Source of the DNA: Stenotrophomonas acidaminiphila
GTDB taxonomy: Bacteria > Pseudomonadota > Gammaproteobacteria > Xanthomonadales > Xanthomonadaceae
NCBI GenBank assembly: GCA_002951995.1
Contig: CP019797.1
Location: 451,001 to 515,000 of the forward strand
Direction: 5' to 3'
Length of the DNA stretch: 64,000 nucleotides
In this document: one piece after another, positions 57,198 to 64,000 of the stretch
Position numbering within the stretch: the first letter of the stretch is position 1
Layout: each line of letters begins with the position of its first letter
Made by a program: the position numbers and the translations under genes
The notes under the pieces: model-generated
Database searches by the model: none
What the model saw: only the letters and a program-made list of their open reading frames with translations
What the model was told of the DNA's origin: nothing

Positions 57198-57226
57198 ATG
57201 GTTCCCCGTGGTGCGGTGTTCCCTGT

Positions 57227-57248
57227 GGCCCGGGACGGGTCCCGGGCC
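57227..57248. terminator. Perfect hairpin between B2 and A3
   Basis: GGCCCGGGAC / GG / GTCCCGGGCC: a 10-bp perfect stem with a 2-base loop in the 96-bp gap between permease B2 and the A3 start. No T-run follows on the minus strand, so it may act as a processing or stability element rather than a full stop. Confidence 0.45.
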
Positions 57249-57293
57249 TGCCTCCCCGCGTGCGTCCTGCCGCCGCGGGAAGGGCGTCCGTGG

Positions 57294-58517
57294 TCAGGTG
57301 CTGCGGGTGGCGACGGCCGGCGGGATCGCCGCGGCGCGGCGCGCCGGGCCGAACACTGCGACCTGGCCCAGCAGCCACAGCGCCACGGCGCCGAGCGGCA
57401 GGTACAGCAGCGGCAGCCGCGGCAGCTCGTAGCGCCCCATCAGCCACTGGTTCAGCAGGTACGCCAGCAGCATGCCGACGATGATGCCGATGGTCGCCAG
57501 CAGGAAGTTCTCGGTCTGGAAGTAACGCAGGATCTGGCCCTTGGTCGCGCCGAGGGCGCGGCGGATGCCGATCTGCTTGGTGCGCTGCTGCACCCAGAAG
57601 CTGGCCAGGCCGACGATGCCCAGCGCGGTCACCAGCAGCAGCAGCGCGCTGACGATCAGCAGCAGGCCGATCATGTCGCGGTCGTTGGCGAAGTACTTGG
57701 CGCGGCCCTCTTCGTAGGTCTGCTTGCGCCAGACCAGGCGGTTGGGGTCGTTCCTGTCCAGCGCGGCCAGCGCCTGTTCGAGCACCTCGGCGCGGCGTGC
57801 CGGGTCGCTGACCCGGATCAGGTAGCGGCCGCCGTTGGAGAAGTTCATGCGGATCGGGAAGATCGCCGAGAACGTGCGGTTGCCGCCCATCAGGTTGGGC
57901 CGCAGCAGGGTGTCCACCACGCCGACGATGGTCAGCGGGATGTTGGCCATGTACACGGTTTTGCCCAGCGCGTCGCCTTCCGGGAACATCTTGTCGGCGG
58001 CGGCCTTGCTCAGCAGGATGGCCGAGGACAGGTTGCTCACGTCCTCGATCTTGTTCAGCTCGTCGCTGCTCTTGTATTCGTCGGCGTTGAAGTCGCGGCC
58101 GGCGACCAGCTTCAGCCCCATGGATGCCAGCGTGCCTTCGCCGAACATGTACTGGGTGGCGCTGAGGGTGGGGACTTCCTGTTCGGCGCTGAGCGAGAGC
58201 GAGGTGTTCCAGCTGCCGTTCTGGAACGGCAGCTGGTTGGTGATGGCCACGCGCTCCACGCCGGGGATGGCGCGCAGCGACGCCAGGTCCTGCGCGGTGC
58301 GGGCATCGGCGTCGGTCTGCTGGCCGATGCCGCTCAGGGCGATCTCGACCAGCCGGTCATCGTCCATGCCGCTGGCCAGGTTCAGTGTCTCCAGGCGCTG
58401 GGTGACGATGAACAGTGCGTTGCAGATGATGGCGCAGCTCAGCGCGATCTCCAGCACGATCAGCGCGGCCGCCATCTTGTGGCGCGCCAGCGTGGAGAGG
58501 ATGGGGCGGATTTCCAT
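57294..58517 (-). CDS. MacB/FtsX-fold ABC permease, B-type, pair 2
   Basis: A 407-aa permease starting MEIRPILSTLARHK. TM1 has IALSCAIICNALF; a periplasmic domain (about 45-280) follows; the C-terminal TM block has WVQQRTKQIGIRRALGATKGQ and tail PPAVATRST. The start at 58517 matches the other B copies and has a GGAG site (ttccggagaacccc). 92 bases separate it from the A2 stop and hold an inverted repeat. Confidence 0.92.
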   Translation of the reverse strand: MEIRPILSTLARHKMAAALIVLEIALSCAIICNALFIVTQRLETLNLASGMDDDRLVEIALSGIGQQTDADARTAQDLASLRAIPGVERVAITNQLPFQNGSWNTSLSLSAEQEVPTLSATQYMFGEGTLASMGLKLVAGRDFNADEYKSSDELNKIEDVSNLSSAILLSKAAADKMFPEGDALGKTVYMANIPLTIVGVVDTLLRPNLMGGNRTFSAIFPIRMNFSNGGRYLIRVSDPARRAEVLEQALAALDRNDPNRLVWRKQTYEEGRAKYFANDRDMIGLLLIVSALLLLVTALGIVGLASFWVQQRTKQIGIRRALGATKGQILRYFQTENFLLATIGIIVGMLLAYLLNQWLMGRYELPRLPLLYLPLGAVALWLLGQVAVFGPARRAAAIPPAVATRST

Positions 58518-58545
58518 GGGGTTCTCCGGAAGCGGAAGAAAAAAC

Positions 58546-58595
58546 GAGGGGTGGGAAGCGGGTGGAGAGCCGGTCGGACCTGCTCGCCACCCCTC
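58546..58595. repeat. Inverted repeat in the A2-B2 gap
   Basis: GAGGGGTGG at 58546-58554 pairs perfectly with CCACCCCTC at 58587-58595; the loop is 32 bases. It has the same position (between the A and B permease of a pair) as the longer repeat of pair 3. Confidence 0.55.
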
Positions 58596-58609
58596 CAGTC
58601 GTTCCAGCC

Positions 58610-59914
58610 TTACTGGCTCTTGAGCTGCAGCGCCGGGGTCACCTGCATCGCCCGCCAGGCCGGCAGGATGCCGGCCAGCAGGCTGGCGAAGATGGCCAGG
58701 GCGAAGGTCAGCACCAGCATCGAGCCGTCCAGGTGCGCGAGCGATGCGTACTCGGCCGGGCGCTGGCGCACCGCCCACAGGCCGCCGAGCGCGAACAGCA
58801 GGCCGAGCAGCCCGCCGGCCAGGCCCACGGTGCCGGCTTCGACCAGGCACTGCTTGAAGATCTCGCCGCGGCTGGCGCCGAGCGCCCGGCGCACGCCGAT
58901 TTCGCCGCTGCGGCGCAGGAACTTGGCCAGCAGCAGGCCGACGGTGTTGACCAGGCACACCAGCAGGAAGCCGAACGCCAGCCACATCTGCAGGCGCACG
59001 TCGCCGGGCACCACGCCGCGGTAGTCCATCCACTGCATGACGTTGCGCAGGCGGGTGTTGGCCGGGCGCTCGAAGCGGCCGGCGGCGCGCTGCTGTTCGG
59101 AGTAGTTGTCCAGGTAGGCCTTGAACGCACCGGCGTCGCCGGCCGCGTCCAGCTCGACCCAGTACTGGATCCAGGCGCACGGCACGTTGAGCGCGGTGGC
59201 GTCGTTGACGATCTCGCGGCCGAAGCAGTTCATGTTGCCGCTGCGGTCCAGCTGCAGGTCGCGCGAGGTGGAGAACGGCAGCAGCACCTCTTCCTTGCGG
59301 TCGTACTTGCCGACGAACACGTCGTAGAACAGCGGCTGCGGCGACCAGCTGTCGAGCACGCCGACGATGCGCAGCGGATGGCCTTCGAACAGTACCTCGC
59401 GGCCGACGCTGTTCTGGCCCTTGAACAGCTTCTCGTTGAGGTTGCGGCTGATCACCGCCACCCGCGCGCGGCCGCTGTCCTCGGTGCCGCTCCAGCCCTG
59501 TCCGTACAGGAACGGCGTGTCGAACATGGGGAAGAAATCGGCGGAGGTGTAACGCGCGCTCACGCTGAACGGCTTGAGTGCATCCACGCGCGGATCGACG
59601 ATGCCGTCGCCGCCGGTCATCATCGCCTGCCGCGGCGCCTTCTTCTGCCGCAGCAGCTCCTCGGCGTCGAAGCGGGTCAGCTGCTGCTCCGGCTCTTCGC
59701 CCGGCTTGTAGCCTTCCCTGGTGTAGGGATCCAGCTGCACGTAGAACAGGCGCTCGCTCTTGTGCGGGATGGGGTCGCCGGACAGCACCTTGAACACGGT
59801 CAGGGTGGTCATCGCCGCGCCGATGCCGAGCGCGATGGCCAGCACCATCAACGCGGTGAGCACCTTGTTGCGACGGAAGCTGCGCAGCGCCAGTTTGAAG
59901 TAGTAGGCGAACAT
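58610..59914 (-). CDS. MacB/FtsX-fold ABC permease, A-type, pair 2
   Basis: A 434-aa permease: MFAYYFKLALRSFRRNK, TM1 (about 20-42), a periplasmic domain with YTSADFFPMFDTPF and the cysteine pair Cys230 (GNMNCFG) and Cys246 (NVPCAW), then three TM helices with RRSGEIGVRRALGASRGEIF and tail PALQLKSQ. 20 bases downstream of B1. Closest relative in the array is A3. Confidence 0.92.
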   Translation of the reverse strand: MFAYYFKLALRSFRRNKVLTALMVLAIALGIGAAMTTLTVFKVLSGDPIPHKSERLFYVQLDPYTREGYKPGEEPEQQLTRFDAEELLRQKKAPRQAMMTGGDGIVDPRVDALKPFSVSARYTSADFFPMFDTPFLYGQGWSGTEDSGRARVAVISRNLNEKLFKGQNSVGREVLFEGHPLRIVGVLDSWSPQPLFYDVFVGKYDRKEEVLLPFSTSRDLQLDRSGNMNCFGREIVNDATALNVPCAWIQYWVELDAAGDAGAFKAYLDNYSEQQRAAGRFERPANTRLRNVMQWMDYRGVVPGDVRLQMWLAFGFLLVCLVNTVGLLLAKFLRRSGEIGVRRALGASRGEIFKQCLVEAGTVGLAGGLLGLLFALGGLWAVRQRPAEYASLAHLDGSMLVLTFALAIFASLLAGILPAWRAMQVTPALQLKSQ

Positions 59915-59934
59915 GGACGTATCCTTGCGGGCGG

Positions 59935-61158
59935 TCACTGACCGCGGGTGGCGACGATGGGCGGAACGGAGGCGGCGCGCAGCGCCGGGCCGATGACGGC
60001 GGCCTGGCCCAGCGCGAACAGGGCGATCGCGCCGAGCGGCAGGTACAGCAGCGGCAGCCGGTCGGTCTCGAAGTAGTGCATCAGCACCTGGTTGCCGGCA
60101 TAGGCCAGCAACATGCCCAGCACGATGCCGGCGGCGCTCAGCAGCAGGTTTTCGGTCTGGAAGTAGGCCACCACCTGGCGCCGGGTGGCGCCCAGCGCGC
60201 GGCGGATGCCGATCTGCTTGGTGCGCTGCTGTACCCAGAAGCTGGCCAGGCCGACGATGCCCAGCGCGGTCACCAGCAGCATCGCCAGACAGACGCCCAG
60301 CAGCAGCCGGGTCATGGCCCGGTCCTGGGTGAAATAGCGGTGGCGCAGTTCGGCCAGGGTGCGGCTGTATTCGCGGTTGACGATGGCCTCGGGCACCAGC
60401 CGCGGTGCCGCCGCCAGCGCGTCGTGGAGAATGCCCGGCAGGTCGCGCGGATCGGCGCGCACCACGTAGGTGCCGCTCTGCGCGTCGCTGGCCACCGGCA
60501 CGATCACCGACCACTGCGCGGCGGCGACGCCGCCCTCGCTGCGGCCGGGGTTGGGCACGGCGAAGTGGGCGACGATGCCGGCCACGCTCAGGTGCGAGGT
60601 GCCCATCCAGAACTCGCGGCCGAGCGGATTCTCGCCGGGCCACAGGTGCTCGGCGAAATCGCGGGTGATCCACACCTGCGCGTTGGCCGGCAGGAAGTTG
60701 TCGACCGGCTGGTAGTCGGCGGCGGTGAAGCCACGGCCCTGTACCGGCACCAGCCCCAGCGCCTGGATCGCGCCGGGGTCGACGGTGTAGAAGTGCGGCA
60801 CGCCGCCAAAGCGCTTGCCTTCCGGGTCCAGGGTGACGCCGGCGGCACCGGCGCGCTGCGCGAACGGCAGGCTGTTGACCACGCCGGCGGCCTGTACCCC
60901 GGGCTGGCGGCGCAGCAGCTCGAGCCAGCGGCCGTTGATGTCGGCGGGGTTGCAGCCCTCGCAGTCGTTCAGTGACAGCGTGGCCAGCGACGCTTCGTCC
61001 ACGCCGCTGTCCAGGCCGATCAGGTCGATGCGCGACACCGCCATGAACAGCGCGTTGCACAGCACCGCGCAGGCCAGGGCGATCTCGAGCGTGATCAGCA
61101 GCGCCGAGACGCGGTGCCGGGTCAGGGTCGCCAGGATGGGTTTGATGTCCATGCGCAT
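59935..61158 (-). CDS. MacB/FtsX-fold ABC permease, B-type, pair 1
   Basis: A 407-aa permease with N-terminus MRMDIKPILATLTRH; the start could also be 61152 (MDIKPIL), which aligns with the MEIRPIL of the other B copies. TM1 with CAVLCNALF, a periplasmic domain containing a CxxC (NDCEGCN) not seen in the other B copies, and a C-terminal TM block with WVQQRTKQIGIRRALGATRRQ and tail PPIVATRGQ. It starts two bases after the A1 stop, so coupling is tight. Confidence 0.92.
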   Translation of the reverse strand: MRMDIKPILATLTRHRVSALLITLEIALACAVLCNALFMAVSRIDLIGLDSGVDEASLATLSLNDCEGCNPADINGRWLELLRRQPGVQAAGVVNSLPFAQRAGAAGVTLDPEGKRFGGVPHFYTVDPGAIQALGLVPVQGRGFTAADYQPVDNFLPANAQVWITRDFAEHLWPGENPLGREFWMGTSHLSVAGIVAHFAVPNPGRSEGGVAAAQWSVIVPVASDAQSGTYVVRADPRDLPGILHDALAAAPRLVPEAIVNREYSRTLAELRHRYFTQDRAMTRLLLGVCLAMLLVTALGIVGLASFWVQQRTKQIGIRRALGATRRQVVAYFQTENLLLSAAGIVLGMLLAYAGNQVLMHYFETDRLPLLYLPLGAIALFALGQAAVIGPALRAASVPPIVATRGQ

Positions 61159-61160
61159 GC

Positions 61161-62492
61161 TCACAGCGACTTGACCTGCAGTGCGGGGTCGATCCGGCTC
61201 GCGCGCAGCGCCGGCAACAGGCCGGCCAGCAGCGTGGCGGCCACGGCCAGGGCGAAGGTAAGGGCCAGCATCGGCAGGTCCAGGTGCACCATGTCGGCGT
61301 ATTCCAGCGGTTGCTGGCGCACGTTCCACAGCCCCAGCAGGGTCAGGCCCAGCCCGGCCACGCCGCCGGCCAGGCCGATCAGCGCCGCTTCGACCAGGCA
61401 CTGCAGGAACACCATGGTGCGGGTGGCGCCCAGTGCGCGCAGCACGCCGATCTCGCCGCTGCGGCGCAGGAACTTGGCCAGCAGCAGGCCGACGGTGTTG
61501 AACAGGCAGATGCCCAGGAACGCCAGTGCCAGCCACGACTGCAGGCGCGCATCGCGCGGCACCGCGCCGTTGTAGTCCAGCCATTCCATCAGGCTTGGCA
61601 GGCGCATGTTGCCGGTCTGGCGGATGCGGCCCAGCGTGTTCTGCTGGCGCACGTAGCCGTCCATGAACTGGCGGTAGGCGGCGACCTTGGCGCTGCTGTC
61701 CAGCTGGACCCACAGCTGCAGCCATACGCACGGCGAGTTCTCCAGGTGGCCCGGGCGCTCGGGCAGCGCCCAGCAGGTGAACTGGTGGAAGTTGCCGGCG
61801 TTGATCTGCAGGCCGGTGAAGAACGGCACCATCACGTCCTCGGGCTTGGCGTAGTACGACGCCGTATCGCCCTGGGCGAAGCGGCCGCCGGCCACCGTGT
61901 AGAACTGGGGCGAGGGCCGCCACGGTGCGAGCACGCCGACGATGCGCACGTCGCTGCCGCGGATGCGCAGCATCTTCCCGGTGCTGTCCGTGCCCCCGAA
62001 CAGGTGCTGGTTGAGGTCCCAGGAGATCACCGCCACCCGCGCGCGGCGTTCGTCGTCCTCGGCAGACCAGCCGCTGCCCCAGGCCATCGGCACCTGGAAC
62101 ATCGGGAAGAAATCGGCGGTGGTGGAGAGCATGGTCGCCATGCTCGCCGGCTCGCCGTTGTCCGGTGCCTGCAGCTTGACCGGGCTGTCCACCACCAGCG
62201 CCTGGCGGTCGGCCCTGGCCGCGCGCCACAGGTCCACGGCGGTGGTGTAGTCGAGCATGTCCAGCGGGTTGGCGCGCGGCTCCTCGCTGGGCGTCGCATC
62301 GATCTGCGGGTAGTAGATGTGCTGGCTGCGTCCCGGCAGCGGATCACCGGACAGCAGGTGCCGCACGGTCAAGGTCGTCATCGCCGCGCCGATGCCCATG
62401 GCGATGGACAGCACCATCAGCCCGGTGAGCACCGGCGTGCGGCGAAGGCTGCGCAGGCCTTGCCGGAGGTAGTAGGGGAGCAGCGACAGCAT
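61161..62492 (-). CDS. MacB/FtsX-fold ABC permease, A-type, pair 1
   Basis: A 443-aa permease: MLSLLPYYLRQGLRSLRR, TM1 (about 22-45), a periplasmic domain with STTADFFPMFQVPM and the cysteine pair Cys240 (HQFTCWA) and Cys255 (NSPCVW), then three TM helices with RRSGEIGVLRALGATRTMVF and tail PALQVKSL. It lies 9 bases after the ATPase gene, so it is the first permease of the array. Confidence 0.92.
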   Translation of the reverse strand: MLSLLPYYLRQGLRSLRRTPVLTGLMVLSIAMGIGAAMTTLTVRHLLSGDPLPGRSQHIYYPQIDATPSEEPRANPLDMLDYTTAVDLWRAARADRQALVVDSPVKLQAPDNGEPASMATMLSTTADFFPMFQVPMAWGSGWSAEDDERRARVAVISWDLNQHLFGGTDSTGKMLRIRGSDVRIVGVLAPWRPSPQFYTVAGGRFAQGDTASYYAKPEDVMVPFFTGLQINAGNFHQFTCWALPERPGHLENSPCVWLQLWVQLDSSAKVAAYRQFMDGYVRQQNTLGRIRQTGNMRLPSLMEWLDYNGAVPRDARLQSWLALAFLGICLFNTVGLLLAKFLRRSGEIGVLRALGATRTMVFLQCLVEAALIGLAGGVAGLGLTLLGLWNVRQQPLEYADMVHLDLPMLALTFALAVAATLLAGLLPALRASRIDPALQVKSL

Positions 62493-62501
62493 GTCCGTGG
62501 C

Positions 62502-63224
62502 TCAGGCCTGGGTGGCCGCTTCGACCGACGCCACCGCGCGCCCGAGCGACGGTTCGCGCAGCAGGTCGGTGGCCTGGCCGTCGACGATGTGCACGTTGCG
62601 CTGCGCGCGCGCGGCCAGTTCCGGATCGTGGGTCACCATCACGATGGTGGTGCCCTGGCTGTTGATCTCCTCCAGCAGTTCCATGACGCCGCGCGCCATC
62701 TGCGTGTCGAGGTTGCCGGTCGGTTCGTCGGCCAGCAGCAGGCGCGGGCTGCCGGCCAGGGCGCGGGCGATGGCGGCGCGCTGCTGCTGGCCGCCGGACA
62801 GCTCGGCCGGGTAGTGCTTCATGCGCGAGCCCAGGCCGACACTGCTGAGCGCCTTCTCGATGCGCTCGCGGCGCTCGGCCGAGGGCATGCCGCGGTAGCG
62901 CAGCGGCACGTCGACGTTGTCGAACAGGTTCAGGTCGGGGATCAGGTTGAAGCCCTGGAAGATGAAGCCGATCTTCTGGTTGCGCAGGCGCGAGCGGGCA
63001 TCGTCGCCCAGGTGGCTGACGTCCTGGCCGTCGAGCAGGTACTTGCCGCTGGTGAAGGTCTCCAGCAGGCCGGCGATGTTGAGGAAGGTGGTCTTGCCGG
63101 AGCCGGACGGGCCGGTGACCGCGACGAACTCGCCTTCGCGCACGTGCAGGTCGAGCGAGCGCAGCGCGTGGGTTTCGACCTGCTCGGTGCGGAAGACCTT
63201 GGAGACGGATTGCATCTGGAGCAT
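62502..63224 (-). CDS. MacB/LolD-type ABC transporter ATPase of the array
   Basis: A 240-aa free-standing ATPase of the MacB/LolD/FtsE class. Walker A GPSGSGKTT, Q-loop FIFQGFNLIPDL, signature LSGGQQQR, Walker B LLLADEPTGNLD, H-loop VMVTHDPE. The extra C-terminal 20 residues are Ala-rich. It is the only ATPase seen in the locus and so is expected to energise all four permease pairs. It is separated from the adaptor gene by 157 bp and from A1 by 9 bp. Confidence 0.95.
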   Translation of the reverse strand: MLQMQSVSKVFRTEQVETHALRSLDLHVREGEFVAVTGPSGSGKTTFLNIAGLLETFTSGKYLLDGQDVSHLGDDARSRLRNQKIGFIFQGFNLIPDLNLFDNVDVPLRYRGMPSAERRERIEKALSSVGLGSRMKHYPAELSGGQQQRAAIARALAGSPRLLLADEPTGNLDTQMARGVMELLEEINSQGTTIVMVTHDPELAARAQRNVHIVDGQATDLLREPSLGRAVASVEAATQA

Positions 63225-63235
63225 GGGATGACCTC

Positions 63236-63376
63236 TGGGAAAGGGGAAACGGGAAACGCGGGATCAGGCGTGGTGGACAGGAAGCGCAGTGGCGGACGGG
63301 TGGGGGATCGCGCTTGCAGGGTCTGGACGATTGCCGTCGCTTCCATGCCCCGTTGCCGGTTCCCCGCGCCCGGCTT
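63236..63376. repeat. Imperfect inverted repeat between the adaptor and ATPase genes
   Basis: A left arm of GGGGAAACGGGAAACGCGGG (about 63243-63262) pairs imperfectly with the CCCCGTTGCCGGTTCCCC region (about 63348-63365). The GGGAAAC unit is repeated in the left arm. It resembles the purine-rich repeat arms in the A3-B3 gap in style but not in sequence. Confidence 0.45.
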
Positions 63377-63381
63377 TTCGA

Positions 63382-64000
63382 TCAGTTGATGGAAACCTTC
63401 TCGGCGTCACCGAACAGGTCGGTACCGGAAACGACGACCTTCTCGCCCGGCTGCAGGCCGGAGACGATCTCGACCTCGCCCAGGCTGCTGACGCCGAACT
63501 GCACCGGGCGGCGGCTGGCGGTGCTGCCGTTGACCACCCAGGCGTAGCGGCCGCCGGACTGCTCGACGAACGGGCCGCGCTCGACCTTGACCACGTTCTT
63601 GCGGGTGTCGAGCAGGATCCGCGCGCTCATCCGCTGGCTCTGGCGCAGGCCCTCGGGCTGCTTGTCGGAGAAGCGGATGCGGGCCACGACCTCGCCGTTG
63701 ACCACCTCCGGCGAAACCGCGGAGATTTCGCCCGGGAACGGCTGGCCGGAGCCGCTGGTGAGCTGGGCCGGCATGCCGATCGCCAGATCGCGGGCGAAGC
63801 TCTCGGGCACCTTGATCTCGATCTCGAAGCGCGACAGGTCGACCACGCCCAGGATCGGCGCGTTGGCCGCGACCTGGGTGTGCTGGGTGGCCTGCACCTG
63901 GCCGACCTGGCCATCGAACGGCGCGCGCAGGGTGAGTGCGTCCACCTGGCGCTGCACCTCGGCCACCACCGCCTGCTGGCGGTTGGCGAGCAGGCGCTTG
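63382..64000 (-). CDS. MacA/HlyD-like periplasmic adaptor subunit, C-terminal part
   Basis: The frame runs off the right edge; about 206 residues are visible. They comprise the end of the coiled coil (KRLLANRQQAVVAEVQRQVD), the second half of the lipoyl-like domain (LRAPFDGQVGQVQATQHTQV), a beta-barrel domain (FEIEIKVPESFARDLAIG) and a membrane-proximal domain (VEIVSGLQPGEKVVVSG). Such adaptors link an inner-membrane pump to a TolC-type outer-membrane channel. First visible gene of the minus-strand array. Confidence 0.93.
   Translation of the reverse strand, partial: KRLLANRQQAVVAEVQRQVDALTLRAPFDGQVGQVQATQHTQVAANAPILGVVDLSRFEIEIKVPESFARDLAIGMPAQLTSGSGQPFPGEISAVSPEVVNGEVVARIRFSDKQPEGLRQSQRMSARILLDTRKNVVKVERGPFVEQSGGRYAWVVNGSTASRRPVQFGVSSLGEVEIVSGLQPGEKVVVSGTDLFGDAEKVSIN

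Noticed and set aside
55824..59024. A 1066-codon plus-strand frame opposite the permease array
   Set aside because: It mirrors the permease coding sequence, with Gln/Arg/His-rich repeats that follow the tandem permeases. Not a gene.
51434..62492. Calling the permeases MacB
   Set aside because: True MacB has the ATPase fused at the N-terminus; all eight proteins here lack Walker motifs and the ATPase is a separate gene.

Overview
The window is a GC-rich (roughly 70 % by eye), gene-dense stretch of a gammaproteobacterial chromosome. Gene content and order point to the Xanthomonadaceae (Lysobacter, Luteimonas, Pseudoxanthomonas or Stenotrophomonas type): an E3 subunit carrying lipoyl domains next to aceF, an Lrp regulator divergent from dadA-alr, a YajQ c-di-GMP receptor, a GTAG-headed REP-like palindrome, and several small conserved proteins typical of that family. 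No rRNA, tRNA, integrase, transposase or CRISPR array was seen.

Layout. 1-16 kb is housekeeping and accessory: a two-TM membrane protein, an MpaB-type oxygenase, an M13 zinc peptidase lipoprotein, a PAS/PAS/degenerate-GGDEF/EAL phosphodiesterase, a LysR regulator divergent from a DODA-type dioxygenase, a CPA1 Na+/H+ antiporter, small DUF proteins, motA-motB and msrB. 16-20 kb is an alanine-catabolism unit (lrp, dadA with a frameshift, alr) closed by a strong terminator. 20-31 kb holds a hybrid histidine kinase, rsmC (frameshifted)-rsuA-HAD phosphatase, DUF1415, yajQ, a serine hydrolase, a DMT permease and the metNIQ methionine importer. 31-38 kb holds a YaeF/YiiX-like cysteine hydrolase, ompW, a DNA-deoxyinosine glycosylase, aceF-lpdA (E3 with two lipoyl domains), a frameshifted DUF6624 gene and an outer-membrane barrel. 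39-46.4 kb is the complete atpIBEFHAGDC operon, with its promoter, a long terminator and paired hairpins in three intergenic gaps. GtrA-like and glmU genes follow.

48.7-64 kb, all on the minus strand and running off the right edge, is the most unusual region. It holds a MacA/HlyD-like adaptor (partial), one MacB/LolD-type ATPase, then eight MacB/FtsX-fold permeases arranged as four alternating pairs (A about 434-444 aa, B about 404-407 aa). A secreted NTF2-like protein sits between pairs 3 and 4, and a sigma-54 response regulator and NtrY-like histidine kinase end the array. One ATPase and one adaptor appear to serve four heterodimeric permease pairs, probably under control of the linked two-component system. 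All four A-type permeases keep a spaced cysteine pair in the periplasmic domain, and long inverted repeats lie in several gaps.

Three genes (dadA, rsmC and the DUF6624 gene) are broken by what looks like loss of one base in a G/C run. Sequencing or assembly error should be excluded before calling them pseudogenes.
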